From NCBI RefSeq assembly GCF_023053635.1, contig NC_086180.1, positions 5,523,206-5,587,205 of the forward strand: 64,000 nt of DNA, written 5' to 3'. Positions within the stretch are counted from its first letter, which is position 1. Each line of letters begins with the position of its first letter. Of this stretch, positions 19,683 through 29,928 are shown piece after piece. This DNA comes from Elgaria multicarinata webbii (Eukaryota > Chordata > Lepidosauria > Squamata > Anguidae). Made by a program: the position numbers and the translations under genes. A model generated the notes under the pieces. It saw nothing but the letters and a program-made list of their open reading frames with translations, was not told the origin of the DNA and searched no databases.

Positions 19683-20986
19683 CCCACCCAGCCATAAAGG
19701 TTGGGGACCCCAAAGTAAGTGTATCGGGGGGGCTCCCAAACAGAATTTGAAGTGACACCGTTGGGACAAAAAACTCTCCAGTGGCCTACTGCCTCAGCTT
19801 CACTGCCTTTTCCTCACCGTGAGGCAGTCGGGGACCAACAGTGACCAAAACCAAGTCAGTCTAGCCATTTAGCGGGGCTGTTTGTGGCTGCCATTTTAAT
19901 TCCCTCACAAGGTGTCTGTGCCACTCAGCACAGCGTTGCTCAAAACATTGTTACGCCAAGATGCCAGAGGCATTGGGGGGCAGGGGAGGATTAAAATGGC
20001 AGACACAAGCAGCAGCCCTTACTGGCTGTACTGGCTTTTTTTCCAGCTCCTGCTGGTGCACACACACATACCCTCACAGTAAGGGGGAAAGAAGTGAAGT
20101 GGAGTGAAGCTGTTGCTACCCAGGAACGTTGATCCACCTCCTCTGCCTTTGCCATCCGTAACAGGGGCTTCATTACTTCGCCCACCAAGGGAGGGGGCTT
20201 TGCCACCCCCTCCCCCACTGGGGGGGGAGTGTCTGCCAGGTGCTTTAAGGCCTGTCAGGGGTCCTGCCAAACCTGACCCACGGCCTTGGCCAAAGCCCTA
20301 CCTTGAGGGCTGTGAAAACGTTGGCACCCCCTTCAGTACTCAGTAACTTCCCCCCACATATAGGGAAATAGGAGGCAGGGCTTTCAGACCAAAGAGTATT
20401 GTTCCCAGCAGCCTTCAGCCCCACCGCCTCCCTTCTTTAGAAATTAGGCATGGCTCTTTTAAAGTCACTAAAAAAACCCACAACCCCTTACAGGCTGCCA
20501 TAAGTCTGCCTAGAAGCGCGAGAAAAATCCGTTCTGTCACAACTTCATTTCTATTCCATCTCTCTCAGTGTTATCATCTACATCTTTGCTGACTTTAGCT
20601 GGAATTCAGCCTTCCTTTCAGCCTAAATCAAATTTCCTTCTTCGACAGAAGAAATGGTTGGGTGACTCAAGGTTGTGCCTTAAAAGATTATCCACAACAA
20701 ATTGGATCCTGCTTAACTAGTTTGCTGGGAGCCATTTTTTATTTTTATTTTTTGTAAAGGAAGTGTCCGTGAGTGAGACAAGGAGGCAGGGAGATCATAT
20801 CAAGGGCCGGTGTGTCAAGGGTCCCTTTCTGAGGGACAGAGAAGTATGAATCCCCCCTCCCTGAAAATTTTTAGTAGATTTATTGAGAGTAGCTCCCTTC
20901 AAAATCCTTCAGACGTTTGTCCCGAACAGCAGGACCGGCTCTACCATAAGGCAGAGTGAGGTAACCACTTCAGGCTGCAGTTCTTC
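19683..20986. other. Gene-free stretch
   Basis: No protein motif recognised. The part at 20540-20710 is non-repetitive and could be unique sequence. The region near 20930-20985 has a GGACCGGCTCTACCATAAGG stretch that may be an old hAT-type repeat end. Confidence 0.4.
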
Positions 20987-21025
20987 AGCTATTGGGCGGT
21001 ATAAAAACACAATAAATAAATAAAA
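20987..21025 (+). mobile_element. L2-type 3' tail remnant
   Basis: CAGCTATTGGGCGGTATAAA followed by ACACAATAAATAAATAAA is the terminal stretch of the lineage c/d LINE 3' UTR. Confidence 0.55.
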
Positions 21026-21475
21026 TCCTGGGGCAACCTCTCAGATATTCCTCATGAACCTTCTGCCTGTTCCCTAGTGTGTGCAGAGGTGTGCATGCCA
21101 CGTTTCCTGTCCTGAGCCCCCTAAACTAGGCTTCTGCCTCAGGTGAAGACTCCATCCCATCACCAGTGGTGAAGTAAGTTTCAACTACAAGTCAGCTTTT
21201 GTAGATGGGCTTTGGGAGCAGGGCAACATCTTGCCTTGGGCCACCCCAGCCAAGCAGGTCTCTCCAAATTCACCTCAAATGTCATTTCTGCAGAATGTAG
21301 TGGCTGGCACCCGAAGGTCTCCTGCACTGAGGTATTTCCGAACGTGGCTTCTGCTATACGAAGCTCGACAAAATGCCATTCCCTACATTTGCGGTCCATT
21401 CACAAGACAATTTGGGGTGGGACGTTCCAGCTACCTTTTTTTGTGGGGGTGATTTTTTTCGGGGGGGGGAGGATT

Positions 21476-21607
21476 TATAGGGTTGTTTTTATGCTTTTGT
21501 TTTTAAATTTTGTATATTGATTTTTAATGTTCAGTCTTTGCAATCTAATCTTTTTAATCTTTGTAAACTGCCCAGAGAGCTGCAGCTATGGGGCAGTATA
21601 TGAATGT
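21476..21607 (+). mobile_element. L2-type LINE 3' UTR
   Basis: TTTTAAATTTTGTATATTGA, TTTGTAAACTGCCCAGAGAG and GCTATGGGGCAGTATATGAA match the 3' UTR of the copy at 35195-35765. The coding part is absent. Confidence 0.7.
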
Positions 21608-21639
21608 ACTGCCCCATAGCTGTTGTAGGATTGACTCCA

Positions 21640-21795
21640 CCAGCCTTCCACATCTCTTGGACTACAACTCCCATCAGTCCCAGCCACCATGGCTGGTCCA
21701 TACTGTTGGGCAGTGGCTCCCGTCGGTTTCCAACCCTACCTGGAGATGCCAGGAATTTAACCTGGGACTCTACCATTGAGCTAGTTCTTAAATGC
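21640..21795. repeat. Family J MITE fragment followed by SINE fragment
   Basis: At 21640-21702, GCCTTCCACATCTCTTGGAC and TACAACTCCCATCAGTCCCA form the left arm of family J. At 21748-21790, GGAGATGCCAGGAATTTAAC and CTCTACCATTGAGCT are the complement of the tRNA SINE head. Both are fragments. Confidence 0.5.
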
Positions 21796-21839
21796 ACCCT
21801 GATGAAGATTTGGCAACCCATAACTGATGCTCCCTCTAC

Positions 21840-22158
21840 TAGGGTGACCGTATGAAAAGGAGCACCGGGCTCCTGCGTCTTAAACAGTTGTTTAGAAAAG
21901 AGAATTTCAGCCGGTGTCATTTGTATGCCTGCAGCCCCTGTTGAAATTCCCTTTTCTATGCAACAGTTAAAGCTGCAGGAGCCCTGCCCTCTTTTGTATC
22001 TGATTGCTCTAACTAAAGAGGGCAGCTTTAACTGTTGTGATGAAGAGGGAATTTCACCAGGTGCGGCATGCATACAAATGACACTTGCTGAAATTCCCTT
22101 TTCTATACAATTGTTAAAGATGCAGGAGGCTAGTCCTCCTTTCCATATAGTCACCCTA
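21840..22158. mobile_element. Palindromic hAT-like MITE (family A), 319 bp, perfect TSD
   Basis: Ends TAGGGTGACCGTATG and CATATAGTCACCCTA. Flanks CCCTCTAC and CCCTCTAC are a perfect 8-bp target duplication. It has the four-arm structure with part of the central arm shortened. Confidence 0.93.
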
Positions 22159-22269
22159 CCCTCTACCCTTTGTCGAAGCAGCACTCCTGTTAGTCTTCCT
22201 CCCTCTCCCTCATCTGGGCATGTGCCACACCCAACACAATCCCCTTCCTGGGTGGGCGGGGGGAGGCCT

Positions 22270-22385
22270 AAATTGTATTGCTGACTAAACCACTCTCTAA
22301 TTGCTGTAATCTCTTGCCCATTAAATCTGATTGCTCCCTTATCAGCATTAATAACTGCTAATTAGAGAGGCAATGATAGGGGGTG
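22270..22385. promoter_or_regulatory. Candidate conserved non-coding element, homeodomain-like sites
   Basis: A non-repetitive AT-rich segment contains CTCTCTAATTGCTG, CCCATTAAATCTGATTGCTC, AGCATTAATAACTG and CTAATTAGAGAGG. Several TAAT cores lie within 100 bp, and the outer CTCTAATTGC and CTAATTAGAG are near mirror images. This composition is common in developmental enhancers, but conservation and activity are unproven. Confidence 0.25.
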
Positions 22386-22455
22386 GCGTTTGCTTCATAC
22401 GCAGTGCTTAATTTCTGTTCTTTTCAAAGGCCGCTGGACACAAGCATCCCAAGGC

Positions 22456-22584
22456 AGGATCTACACCACTGCTTTAAAATGGTTTCTAAACAGTTTTTGG
22501 CAACCCTTGGGGCCCAGGACACACTCTATAGATGGTTTTCAAAACGTTTTCAGAGTGTTTTCTCCTGCTTGGTGTAGATCTGGC
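22456..22584. mobile_element. Small MITE (family D), uninterrupted
   Basis: It begins GGATCTACACCACTGCTTTA and ends TGCTTGGTGTAGATCTGGCC. The interior has GGGGCCCAGGACACACTC and GATGGTTTTCAAAACG. This copy proves the 3579/4426 segments are one interrupted element. Confidence 0.75.
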
Positions 22585-23295
22585 CCAGGAAGCCCGACCA
22601 TTGACCCCCAAACCTTTCTCCCTGATGTGTGACGTCTGGTCGCTATAGCTCAAGATCCTCTGGATTTGAACCTCCATATTCAGAGGCAGTGTACCCCTGA
22701 GTCCCAATGCTGATGATTTGGAGTCAACCATCACTTTCGTGTATTGCTTGAAAGCTTCCCAGAAGGGTCTGGCTAGCTGCTCCTGGTGAAAAAATGCTAT
22801 GCAGGGAGACGTCCGGCCCTCTGATCCAGCACGCCACGTCCTTCTTAGGACTGGCAGATTCTTCTGACTCATGCCTGCAGGGCAGCCGAGAACAGGACGC
22901 CCCCAGAGGCATCTCTGCCCTTTCTGCAAACTGGTGTCGGGCCCGCCTGTCGCGCGCCACGTCCCTCATCCCATTTTGCCCGAAGGGAGACAGCACTTCT
23001 GAGAGCAACATTATCCAGTTGTTCCCCCTGCTGATTTTGAAGAGGTCCGGGGGCAGAGAAGAGCTGTTTCCCACCATGCGACAGATCTGTGTTTGTGGAT
23101 TCTCTTTTGATTCCGTTCAGCCAGCCCTTAATTAAGCTGTCCCTTGACAGCTCCTCGCTCTCCTTCCCCCCTCCCTTCACTCCAATCCACTTCGCTACTT
23201 CTTTCCTGAATGAAGCTTCCACACATTGCCGGCCAAGCCCCTTTCCCCTTTCTCCATTGAAGGCCATTCTTGACTTTTGCATCCACATCACTTCA
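22585..23295. other. Gene-free stretch
   Basis: Long overlapping frames occur on both strands (for example around 22724-23135), but none carries a recognisable domain. No splice-bounded exon was identified. Confidence 0.4.
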
Positions 23296-24226
23296 GCCCC
23301 TAAATTTGCAGATGACACAAAATTTGCAGATGACACAAAATTTGCAAATGACACCAAATTGGGTGGGATAGCTAATACCCTGGAAGACAGAAACAAACTT
23401 CAAAGTGATCTTGATAGGCTGGAGTGCTGGGCTGAAAACAACAAGATGAAATTTAATAGGGATAAATGCCAAGTTCTACATCTAGGAAATAGAAACCAAA
23501 GGCACAGTTACAAGATGGGGGATACTTGGCTCAGCAATACTACAAATGAGAAGGACCTTGGAATTCTTGTAGATCACAAGCTGAATAGGAGCCAACAGTG
23601 CGATATGGCTGCAAGAAAGGCAAATGCTATTTTGGGCTGCATTAATAGAAGTAGAGCTTCCAAATCACGTGAGGTACTGGTTCCTCTCCATTCGGCCCTG
23701 GTTAGGCCTCATCTAGAGTATTGTGTCCAGTTCTGGGCTCCACAATTCAAGAAGGACGCAGACAAGCTGGAGCGTGTTCAGAGGAGGGCAACCAGGATGA
23801 TCAGGGGTCTGGAAACAAAGCCCTTTGAAGAGAGACTGAAAGAACTGGGCAGGTTTAGCCTGGAGAAGAGAAGATTGAGGGGAGACATGATAGCACTCTT
23901 CAAATACTTAAAAGGTTGTCACACAGAGGAGGGCCGGGATCTCTTCTTGATCCTCCCAGAGTGCAGGACACGGAATAACGGGCTCAAGTTAAAGGAAGCC
24001 AGATTCCAGCTGGACATCAGGAAAAACTTCCTGACTGTTAGAGCAGTACGACAATGGAACCAGTTCCCTAGGGAGGTTGTGGGTTCTCCCACACTAGAGG
24101 CCTTCAAGAGGCAGCTGGACAACCATCTGTCAGGGATGCTTTAAGGTGGATTCCTGCATTGAGGAGGGGTTGGACTCGATGGCCTTGTAAGTCCCTTCCA
24201 ACTCTGCTATTCTATGATTCTATGAT
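23296..24226 (+). mobile_element. CR1 LINE, best preserved fragment (RT motif to 3' end)
   Basis: A frame that stays open from the element start to 24144 encodes the second half of the CR1 reverse transcriptase. Blocks in order: FADDTK (catalytic box, in triplicate), [131 protein letters not shown] and [20 protein letters not shown]. The 3' UTR ends TTCTATGATTCTATGA. Endonuclease and the upstream RT palm are missing (5' truncation). The unbroken frame makes it the youngest CR1 here. Confidence 0.92.
23302..23355 (+). repeat. 18-bp tandem triplication of the CR1 FADD box
   Basis: Three consecutive 18-bp units, AAATTTGCAGATGACACA twice and AAATTTGCAAATGACACC once, encode KFADDT, KFADDT and KFANDT. 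A normal CR1 has one. The third unit has an Asp-to-Asn change in the catalytic pair. The repeat keeps the frame. Confidence 0.9.
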
Positions 24227-24382
24227 TTATTTATTGCATTTTTATGCCGCCTAATAGCCGAAGCTCTCTGGGAGGTTTACAAAAATTAAAACCATAAGAA
24301 ACCATTCAAAATATAAAACAAACAGTATAAAAGCATAATATAAAATACAATATAATGACACACACAGGTTAAAATCAAGCAA
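24227..24382 (-). mobile_element. L2-type LINE 3' UTR fragment (lineage c)
   Basis: TTATTTATTGCATTTTTATG, GCCGCCTAATAGCCGAAGC and TCTCTGGGAGGTTTACAAA are the complement of the lineage c 3' UTR. It abuts the CR1 tail at 24226 directly. Confidence 0.7.
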
Positions 24383-24408
24383 AATAATAATAATAATAAT
24401 AATAATAA

Positions 24409-24439
<31 letters not shown>

Positions 24440-24442
24440 AAG

Positions 24443-24472
<30 letters not shown>
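24383..24472. repeat. (AAT)n followed by (AAG)n microsatellite
   Basis: About nine AAT units run into about twenty AAG units. It creates artificial poly-Leu and poly-Phe frames on the minus strand. Confidence 0.95.
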
Positions 24473-24474
<2 letters not shown>

Positions 24475-24530
24475 TCCCACGTTTTCCCCAATAGAAGCTC
24501 AAGGCGCTACAAGGAAGGACGCACGACCTC

Positions 24531-24646
24531 CATCTGTCAGGGATGCTTTAGGGTAGATTCCTGCGTTGAGCAGGGAGTTGGACTCAATGGCCTTGTAGGC
24601 CCCTTCCAACTCTGCTGTTCTATGATTCTATGATTCTATGATTCGA
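24531..24646 (+). mobile_element. CR1 LINE 3' tail
   Basis: CATCTGTCAGGGATGCTTTA, GGAGTTGGACTCAATGGCCT and TTCCAACTCTGCTGTTCTAT lead into three ATTCTATG units. It contains only the last codons and the 3' UTR. Confidence 0.88.
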
Positions 24647-25351
24647 CTTGGTTCCCAGCTAGCTCATGTGATATTCTTTGGCCATATCTACACTACGCCA
24701 CAAATTTACACATAGTGCAGATTTGGCCAAGGGATTTTAAAGGAACCAATTGTTTCATTGGTTTGCCCCACACCCTGGACTTCGGTCCATTTTTCCACTA
24801 TGGAGCCCCCAACTTAATCTGTAGCAAGTATGGCTAGTTAGATGATTTTCCGATTTTTTTAAAAAAATTGCGCAAATTGTGGCTGGATTTTGCAGTTTTG
24901 CGCAAATGTTGGCTGCAATTTGCGCAAATCTCCAGACACAAAAAATACGCAAAAAGTTCCTGGATGTCAGGAAAACCCATGGCTCAGCCCACAAATGCAA
25001 CCTGTAGAACATGGTTGAGCCCTAAAAGGTCCAGATTTCCCAGCAACAGACATCACCAGTCTGGATGGAGAGATCATGATGTAGCCAAACTGTTCCTCAA
25101 CTGGGCCATTGGATCATGAGCAGGAATGAAAGGGTGGGCTACTCAAGGAAATCATAAGTCCAAGAAAAGCCTAAGCTAGAACTCTTCTACCTGACGTTTT
25201 AGTCTTCTAAGTTTGGGGAAGATTTGTTTTATTTTAATGTAGGGAATTTTAAAATATGTGATTCCCCCCTCCACCACCTGCATTTTGACGTGGTACATTC
25301 TACATTTACATTGCTCTAGGAACAATTTTCCTACATAGTGATACATTTACA
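24647..25351. other. Gene-free stretch
   Basis: No gene recognised. At 24850-24960 the motif TTGCGCAAAT recurs several times with AATTTGCGCAAATC, a small diffuse repeat of unknown class. Confidence 0.45.
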
Positions 25352-25697
25352 TAGACTAGAAAGTACTTCTTCACAGAGCGCATAGTTAAACTCTGGACTT
25401 CACTACCCCAAGATGTAGTGATGGCCACAATTTGGAGGGCTTTAACAGGGGGTTGGATAAATTCCTGGAGAAGGCTATCAATGGCTAGTAGTCCTGATGG
25501 CTTTGTGCTACCTCCAGTAGCAGAGACGGTGAGCCTATACACACCAGTTGCTGGGGAACATGGGTGGGAAGGTGATGTTGCACATGTCCTGCTTGTGATT
25601 TCTTGAGGGCAGCTGGTTGTCCATTATGTGAACAGAGTGCTGGACTAGATGGACCCTTGGTCTGATCCAGCATCAGGGCTCTTCTTAAGTTCTTAGA
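25352..25697 (+). mobile_element. CR1-variant LINE 3' fragment
   Basis: It shows CTTCTTCACAGAGCGCATAG, GATGTAGTGATGGCCACAAT, GGTTGGATAAATTCCTGGAG, CCAGTTGCTGGGGAACATGG and GTGCTGGACTAGATGGACCC in order. It ends TTCTTAAGTTCTTAG. It serves as the reference layout for this variant in the window. Confidence 0.82.
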
Positions 25698-26305
25698 AGG
25701 GATACTGATCTCCTTGCCAAGACATTTGAATAATCTTGTTAGGCTACATTTCCAGCAGTAGTCCAGACTGGACCTTTAGGCTGAAGTCCAGGGCTCCAAA
25801 TTCCAGGGGGGCACCAAATGTTCACCCAAAGTATGACAGGTGATGGGCAGCAGCAAGCAGGATCCATGTCAGCACTTGAGCCACTATGGGCATTTACATG
25901 GTTACAGACGCTCTCTAAGTATATATTCCTTTTCTACAACAAATGTGGTGTTTAATCCCAAATAAATGTGTTTAGCATGAGGGCAGCAAGAGGAAACTCC
26001 AATTCTAGTCATGATGATACTAAAATTTAAGCAAATTTAAAATACAAAGCCGCACATGCACAGAAGTTGGCACATTGTCTTTTGTTTGTTTTTGCTCCAG
26101 TATATCAGGAATGTTGAAGCAGTTGCAAACCGTGGAAGAGTGGAGGATGGAGGGGAGGGGGAGAAGAAAAGTGTGAGATGTATGCTTCATAGCTGAAGTT
26201 ATATGGAGCAAAGAGGCCCCTGTAAGACTTTTAAGTCTGGGATCTAAAAAAAAATTAGCAGCACCATAATTTCCCAGGATTCTCTGGGGGAGGCCAGGAA
26301 AGTAA
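25698..26305. other. Gene-free stretch
   Basis: Nothing recognisable apart from short A/T-rich tracts. Confidence 0.45.
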
Positions 26306-26817
26306 GGCCATGGCTAGATGAAGGGGTGGAGGGGATGATCTTGCGATATGATGATCGTGAGATCCTCCTCCTCAGTCAACATGCGGTGTGCGACATCCTG
26401 GGAGGAAGAGGACGTCGCGCCCGCCATTTTGTTTTTTGTTTCTTAATCGAAAGGAGTGCAGGAGTGCTCCTACGAAAAAGAAAGTTTTTTATTTTTTAAA
26501 AAAAGACTCTGCTCCCACCCCACCCCACCCCTGATGGGCACAGAGCTCTGGAAGAACTCCATGACCCAAGCCCGGTTCCTGGCTCCTCACAGTTACTCGC
26601 GAGGAGCCAGGACAAAAATGGGACACCCAGCCACATGTCCCACAGTCTCGGGATGAGCCCAAGACCACGGGAAAAGTCAGGATTAAAGGGTATGCCAATA
26701 ACCTGGGGAAAGGTTGGGGTCATCCCTCCCTGTTCCCGGGATCTCCTGTGCGTCATGTGGACGCACAGGAACGATCCCAGGGCAATCCCTGGGATGTCGG
26801 CTGGTCTAGACTTGCCC
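26306..26817. mobile_element. Harbinger-like MITE (family B), complete, 512 bp
   Basis: Ends GGCCATGGCTAGATG and GGTCTAGACTTGCCC. Flanks TAA and TAA are a perfect 3-bp target duplication. Internal order as in 6489-6924, including the GACGTCGCGCCCGCCATTTT block and the CCCGGGATCTCCTGTGCGTC block. Confidence 0.85.
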
Positions 26818-26856
26818 TAAGAGTGAAACTGGTATAAATCTAATATGTTTACAATA

Positions 26857-27100
26857 GGGATGGGTGAGAATTTTGTTTCAGTTTGGATTTGATGAGCATT
26901 TTCCAAAATTCACAGATGACTTCATATTCAGGATGGAAAGAATTTGAGATTTGAAGGGCACAACCCCATGCCTGTTTAGACAGAAAAACATCTGACAACT
27001 CCCAGCATTCTCCAGCCAACAGGGCTAGCTGGGGAATGTTGTGAATTGTTGGACTTTTCCCCCCTACTAAACAGGCATAGGATTGAAGGTGGAAGAAACG
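26857..27100. repeat. Dispersed repeat H with an embedded family K MITE
   Basis: The part at 26857-26956 (GGGATGGGTGAGAATTTTG, TTCACAGATGACTTC, CAGGATGGAAAGAATTTGAG) resembles 27290-27385 and 45180-45270. Embedded at 26958-27087 is a palindrome with ends CAACCCCATGCCTGTTTAGA and CTAAACAGGCATAGGATTG, matching the MITEs at 54659 and 60111. Confidence 0.55.
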
Positions 27101-27159
27101 GAAATTGATAGATTCATCCAACCGGGCTGACGATCCTTGTGTGTTCAACCATGTTTGTG

Positions 27160-27390
27160 ATTCTGAATGAGTGTGGCCACCTGTTTTTTTCCTGACACAT
27201 TTCTCATCTTTAACAGCTATGTGGCTGGCAGGTACATCACGGTCTTCTCCATGCTGGGAATATCAGTCCCTCTTGAATTTGGGCAGGGTAGATGGGTGAG
27301 AATTTCATGTCCATTTATTTTTGAGAGGAGTTTGCAAAAATTCACAGGCTTTGTCCCCTTTGAGATGGAAAAAACTTGAGATTGAAATTG
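27160..27390 (+). repeat. Dispersed repeat H, second copy
   Basis: Blocks shared with 45060-45290 in the same order: GGCCACCTGTTTTTTTCCTG, TTCTCCATGCTGGGAATATC, ATTTGGGCAGGGTAGATGGG and GAGATGGAAAAAACTTGAGA. The class is unknown. It has no terminal repeat or tail that would place it. Confidence 0.5.
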
Positions 27391-27659
27391 TTCAGGCAAG
27401 GCACACAGTGAGCGTGGGAAGAGAGAAATGGCTCTCTCGTGATTCTAGAAATCAACCGATGGAGGCACTTCACGGATAGAGCTCAGGAGCACGGGCAAAA
27501 GAATGTATTTTGCTAACGCAATGCACAACTATTAATATTTGAATTCTTCTTTTGTTCCTCGAACTCCAATTTCTTTTAAGCTTTCCAAGCAGGGATGCTG
27601 CCCCGTACCACTGTGCTAAGAGCCCCCAGGGTACTGAGCAAAATGTGCAGAAAAACTCA
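27391..27659. other. Gene-free stretch
   Basis: No assigned feature. Confidence 0.4.
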
Positions 27660-28097
27660 GGCCTTAGCCAGATGGGGCTTTATCCTGGGGCAATTCTTAG
27701 GATCATCCCTGTGCGTCCACATGACGCACAGGGGATCCCAGGATCAGGGAGGGATGACCCCTCCCTTGCCCTGGGATCTCGCCCTCCACTCTAGGCCCGG
27801 TTTTTCCATGGTCTTGGGCTGAGCCCAAGACAGTGGGACGTGTGGCCATGCATTGTGATTTGTCCCAGCTCCTCACATTTTCTCACAAGGAGCCAGGACC
27901 TCAGGAGTTCTGCACCCAAAAGGACTTACCTTTTGCACACGAGTGCTCATGTGCTCCTGTCTCTTTTAAAAAAACCAAAATGGCGGGCGCAACGCCTCTC
28001 CCTCTGAGGTCATCATGAAACGCGTGTGAACAGAGGGGGCTATCTCGCAATAAAAATATCAAGGGATCTTCACCCCTCTGTCGCGCTAGCTGAGGCC
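27660..28097. mobile_element. Harbinger-like MITE (family B), complete, 438 bp, inverted
   Basis: Ends GGCCTTAGCCAGATG and GCGCTAGCTGAGGCC. Flanks TCA and TCA are a perfect 3-bp target duplication. The interior is in opposite orientation to 6489-6924: ACGCACAGGGGATCCC comes first and AATGGCGGGCGCAACGCC near the right end. After the right end a further GGTCTAGCTGAG unit is repeated up to about 28130. Confidence 0.85.
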
Positions 28098-28141
28098 TCA
28101 GGTCTAGCTGAGGTCTAGCTGAGGCCTCAGTCTATACTGAT

Positions 28142-28461
28142 TAGGGTGACCATATGAAAAGGAGGACAGGGCTCCTGTATCTTTAACAGTTGCATAGAAA
28201 AGGGAATTTCAGCAGGTGTCATTTGTATATATGGAGAACCTGGTGAAATTCCCTCTTCATCCCAACAGTTAAAGGTGCAGGAGCTATACTAGAGTGACCA
28301 GATTTAAAAGAGGGCAGGGCAGCTGCAGCTTTAAGTGATGTGATGAAGAGGGAATTTCACCAGGTTCCCCATATATACAAATGACACCTGCTGAAATTCC
28401 CTTTTCAATACAACTGTTAAAGATACAGGAGCCATGTCCTCCTTTTCATAGGGTCACCCTA
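28142..28461. mobile_element. Palindromic hAT-like MITE (family A), 320 bp, perfect TSD
   Basis: Ends TAGGGTGACCATATG and CATAGGGTCACCCTA. Flanks ATACTGAT and ATACTGAT are a perfect 8-bp target duplication. It is the cleanest copy of the four-arm structure and a good reference for the family. Confidence 0.95.
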
Positions 28462-28647
28462 ATACTGATCATCAGGTATCAGGCAACAGATATAACTCAC
28501 AATACAGGAATGGTTCAAATTTGACAGGGCCTAGGTGGCTTCATGTGGAGATCACCCAGACACGACAAAAAGGACTCAACGGAGCCCTTAAAGAAGTTAG
28601 TGAAGAGCCCACAATTGACCATGCATCTGATGATTAAAAGAGACTGA

Positions 28648-28777
28648 GGCCTTAGCTAGACCTAAGGCTTATCCCGGGATCGTCCCGGGGTCATCCCTGT
28701 TCATGTAAATGACACACAGGATATCCTAGGAGCAGGCAGGGATGACCCCGGGATAAACCTTAGGTCTAGCTAACGCC
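28648..28777. mobile_element. Short Harbinger-like MITE (family B, 130 bp)
   Basis: Ends GGCCTTAGCTAGACCTAAGG and CCTTAGGTCTAGCTAACGCC. Flanks TGA and TGA are a perfect 3-bp target duplication. The arms continue inwards as CTTATCCCGGGATCGTCCCG against GACCCCGGGATAAACC. It is a minimal version of the longer family B. Confidence 0.87.
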
Positions 28778-29881
28778 TGAATGGGGCAGAGTTCACAGTG
28801 GTGAAGGGTGACCATGCACGCTGAAACTAATGGGATCTTACGTTTTGGCTGGATCACACTTTGCCTCATTTCCCCCCCATTTTTTATGAAACTGAGAATA
28901 TCCATCATTGGAAGAGTTAAACAACAAAGATTCAGCCTCGGGGGGAGGGGAAAGAATTTCAGCTGGAAGAATTTGTGTGAGGGTTCCCCCCATCCACTGC
29001 CCTCGCTGTCTGTTTAGCTCTGGATGCTAACCATGCAAATGTGATTCTGAGTAACATTTCTTTGAAGTCTCGTTGATAAAGATGTAAAAGCTATACACAT
29101 TAAGTACAGATCTTGCTAAATTCAGTCTTTTAACATCCTGGCTTGCACTAAAATCCTCAAAATCCAGTTGCATTCATAATTTGGAATGGTTTGTTGTTTT
29201 GTTGTTTTTAAATTAAATTAATGAAGATGCTTTCTTTCACTCCTCTGTGCTCACTCATTTCAGAGCTATAATTTCCTGGGAAGTGTTACATTTTATGCTG
29301 TCGCTTTGTTAAAAACACCAAACAGGTGCAGCAACGCAGGGATTATAGGTGTGTTGCTGATTCGGTGTTTCCGCTCTTGGCCATTAGATCAATTGTCTCA
29401 GCATGCTGAAAAGAAGATTCAGGTTGCTCTGAGAACAGCTGGCATCTGTAACTTTATTTTATTTTTAATAGGGATGTACAAGAATTTCAGTTCAATTCAC
29501 AAATCAGTCAGAAAATGCCCTGTTTGCAGTCCTGAAGGCGAACAAGAGCTCATGATCGCCAAAAACTCACAAATTCCCCAAACTTGGATTCACATTTGGG
29601 GGGGGAGGGAATTGCATTTTTAAAATGCACACACTTAAAAATTTGCATTTTCGAAAAGTATTCACTAGACCCATTCAAAATGTACTTTTTCCCCATCCAA
29701 ATGAAGTGGAGAAAGAAGCAGGTTGCAACAAAAACAGGAGCAAGCCAAACTGACACTTGAAGTGGATTTTTTGAGAATTTCAGCAAGCTTAGGCATCCCT
29801 GGTGCTCTCACCCCTAAATTTTATTTCTAAATGTCAGCATGGAGTCTCTCACAAGAGAGACAATGCAGATGACATTTCAAT

Positions 29882-29884
<3 letters not shown>
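28778..29884. other. Gene-free stretch
   Basis: No gene recognised. The part at 29470-29620 (AGGGATGTACAAGAATTTC) recalls dispersed repeat H but is too diverged to assign. Confidence 0.4.

Positions 29885-29928
<44 letters not shown>

Noticed and set aside
21531-22184. 217-codon minus-strand open frame
   Set aside because: It runs through a family A palindrome, a family J fragment and a LINE tail. The residues match the translations of other family A copies, so it is repeat-derived.
22724-23396. Long overlapping open frames upstream of the CR1 copy
   Set aside because: No recognisable domain, open on both strands, and no flanking splice signals that agree with a frame. Chance in GC-balanced unique sequence is enough.
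24251-24502. Poly-Leu and poly-Phe open frames
   Set aside because: They are translations of the (AAG)n and (AAT)n microsatellites.
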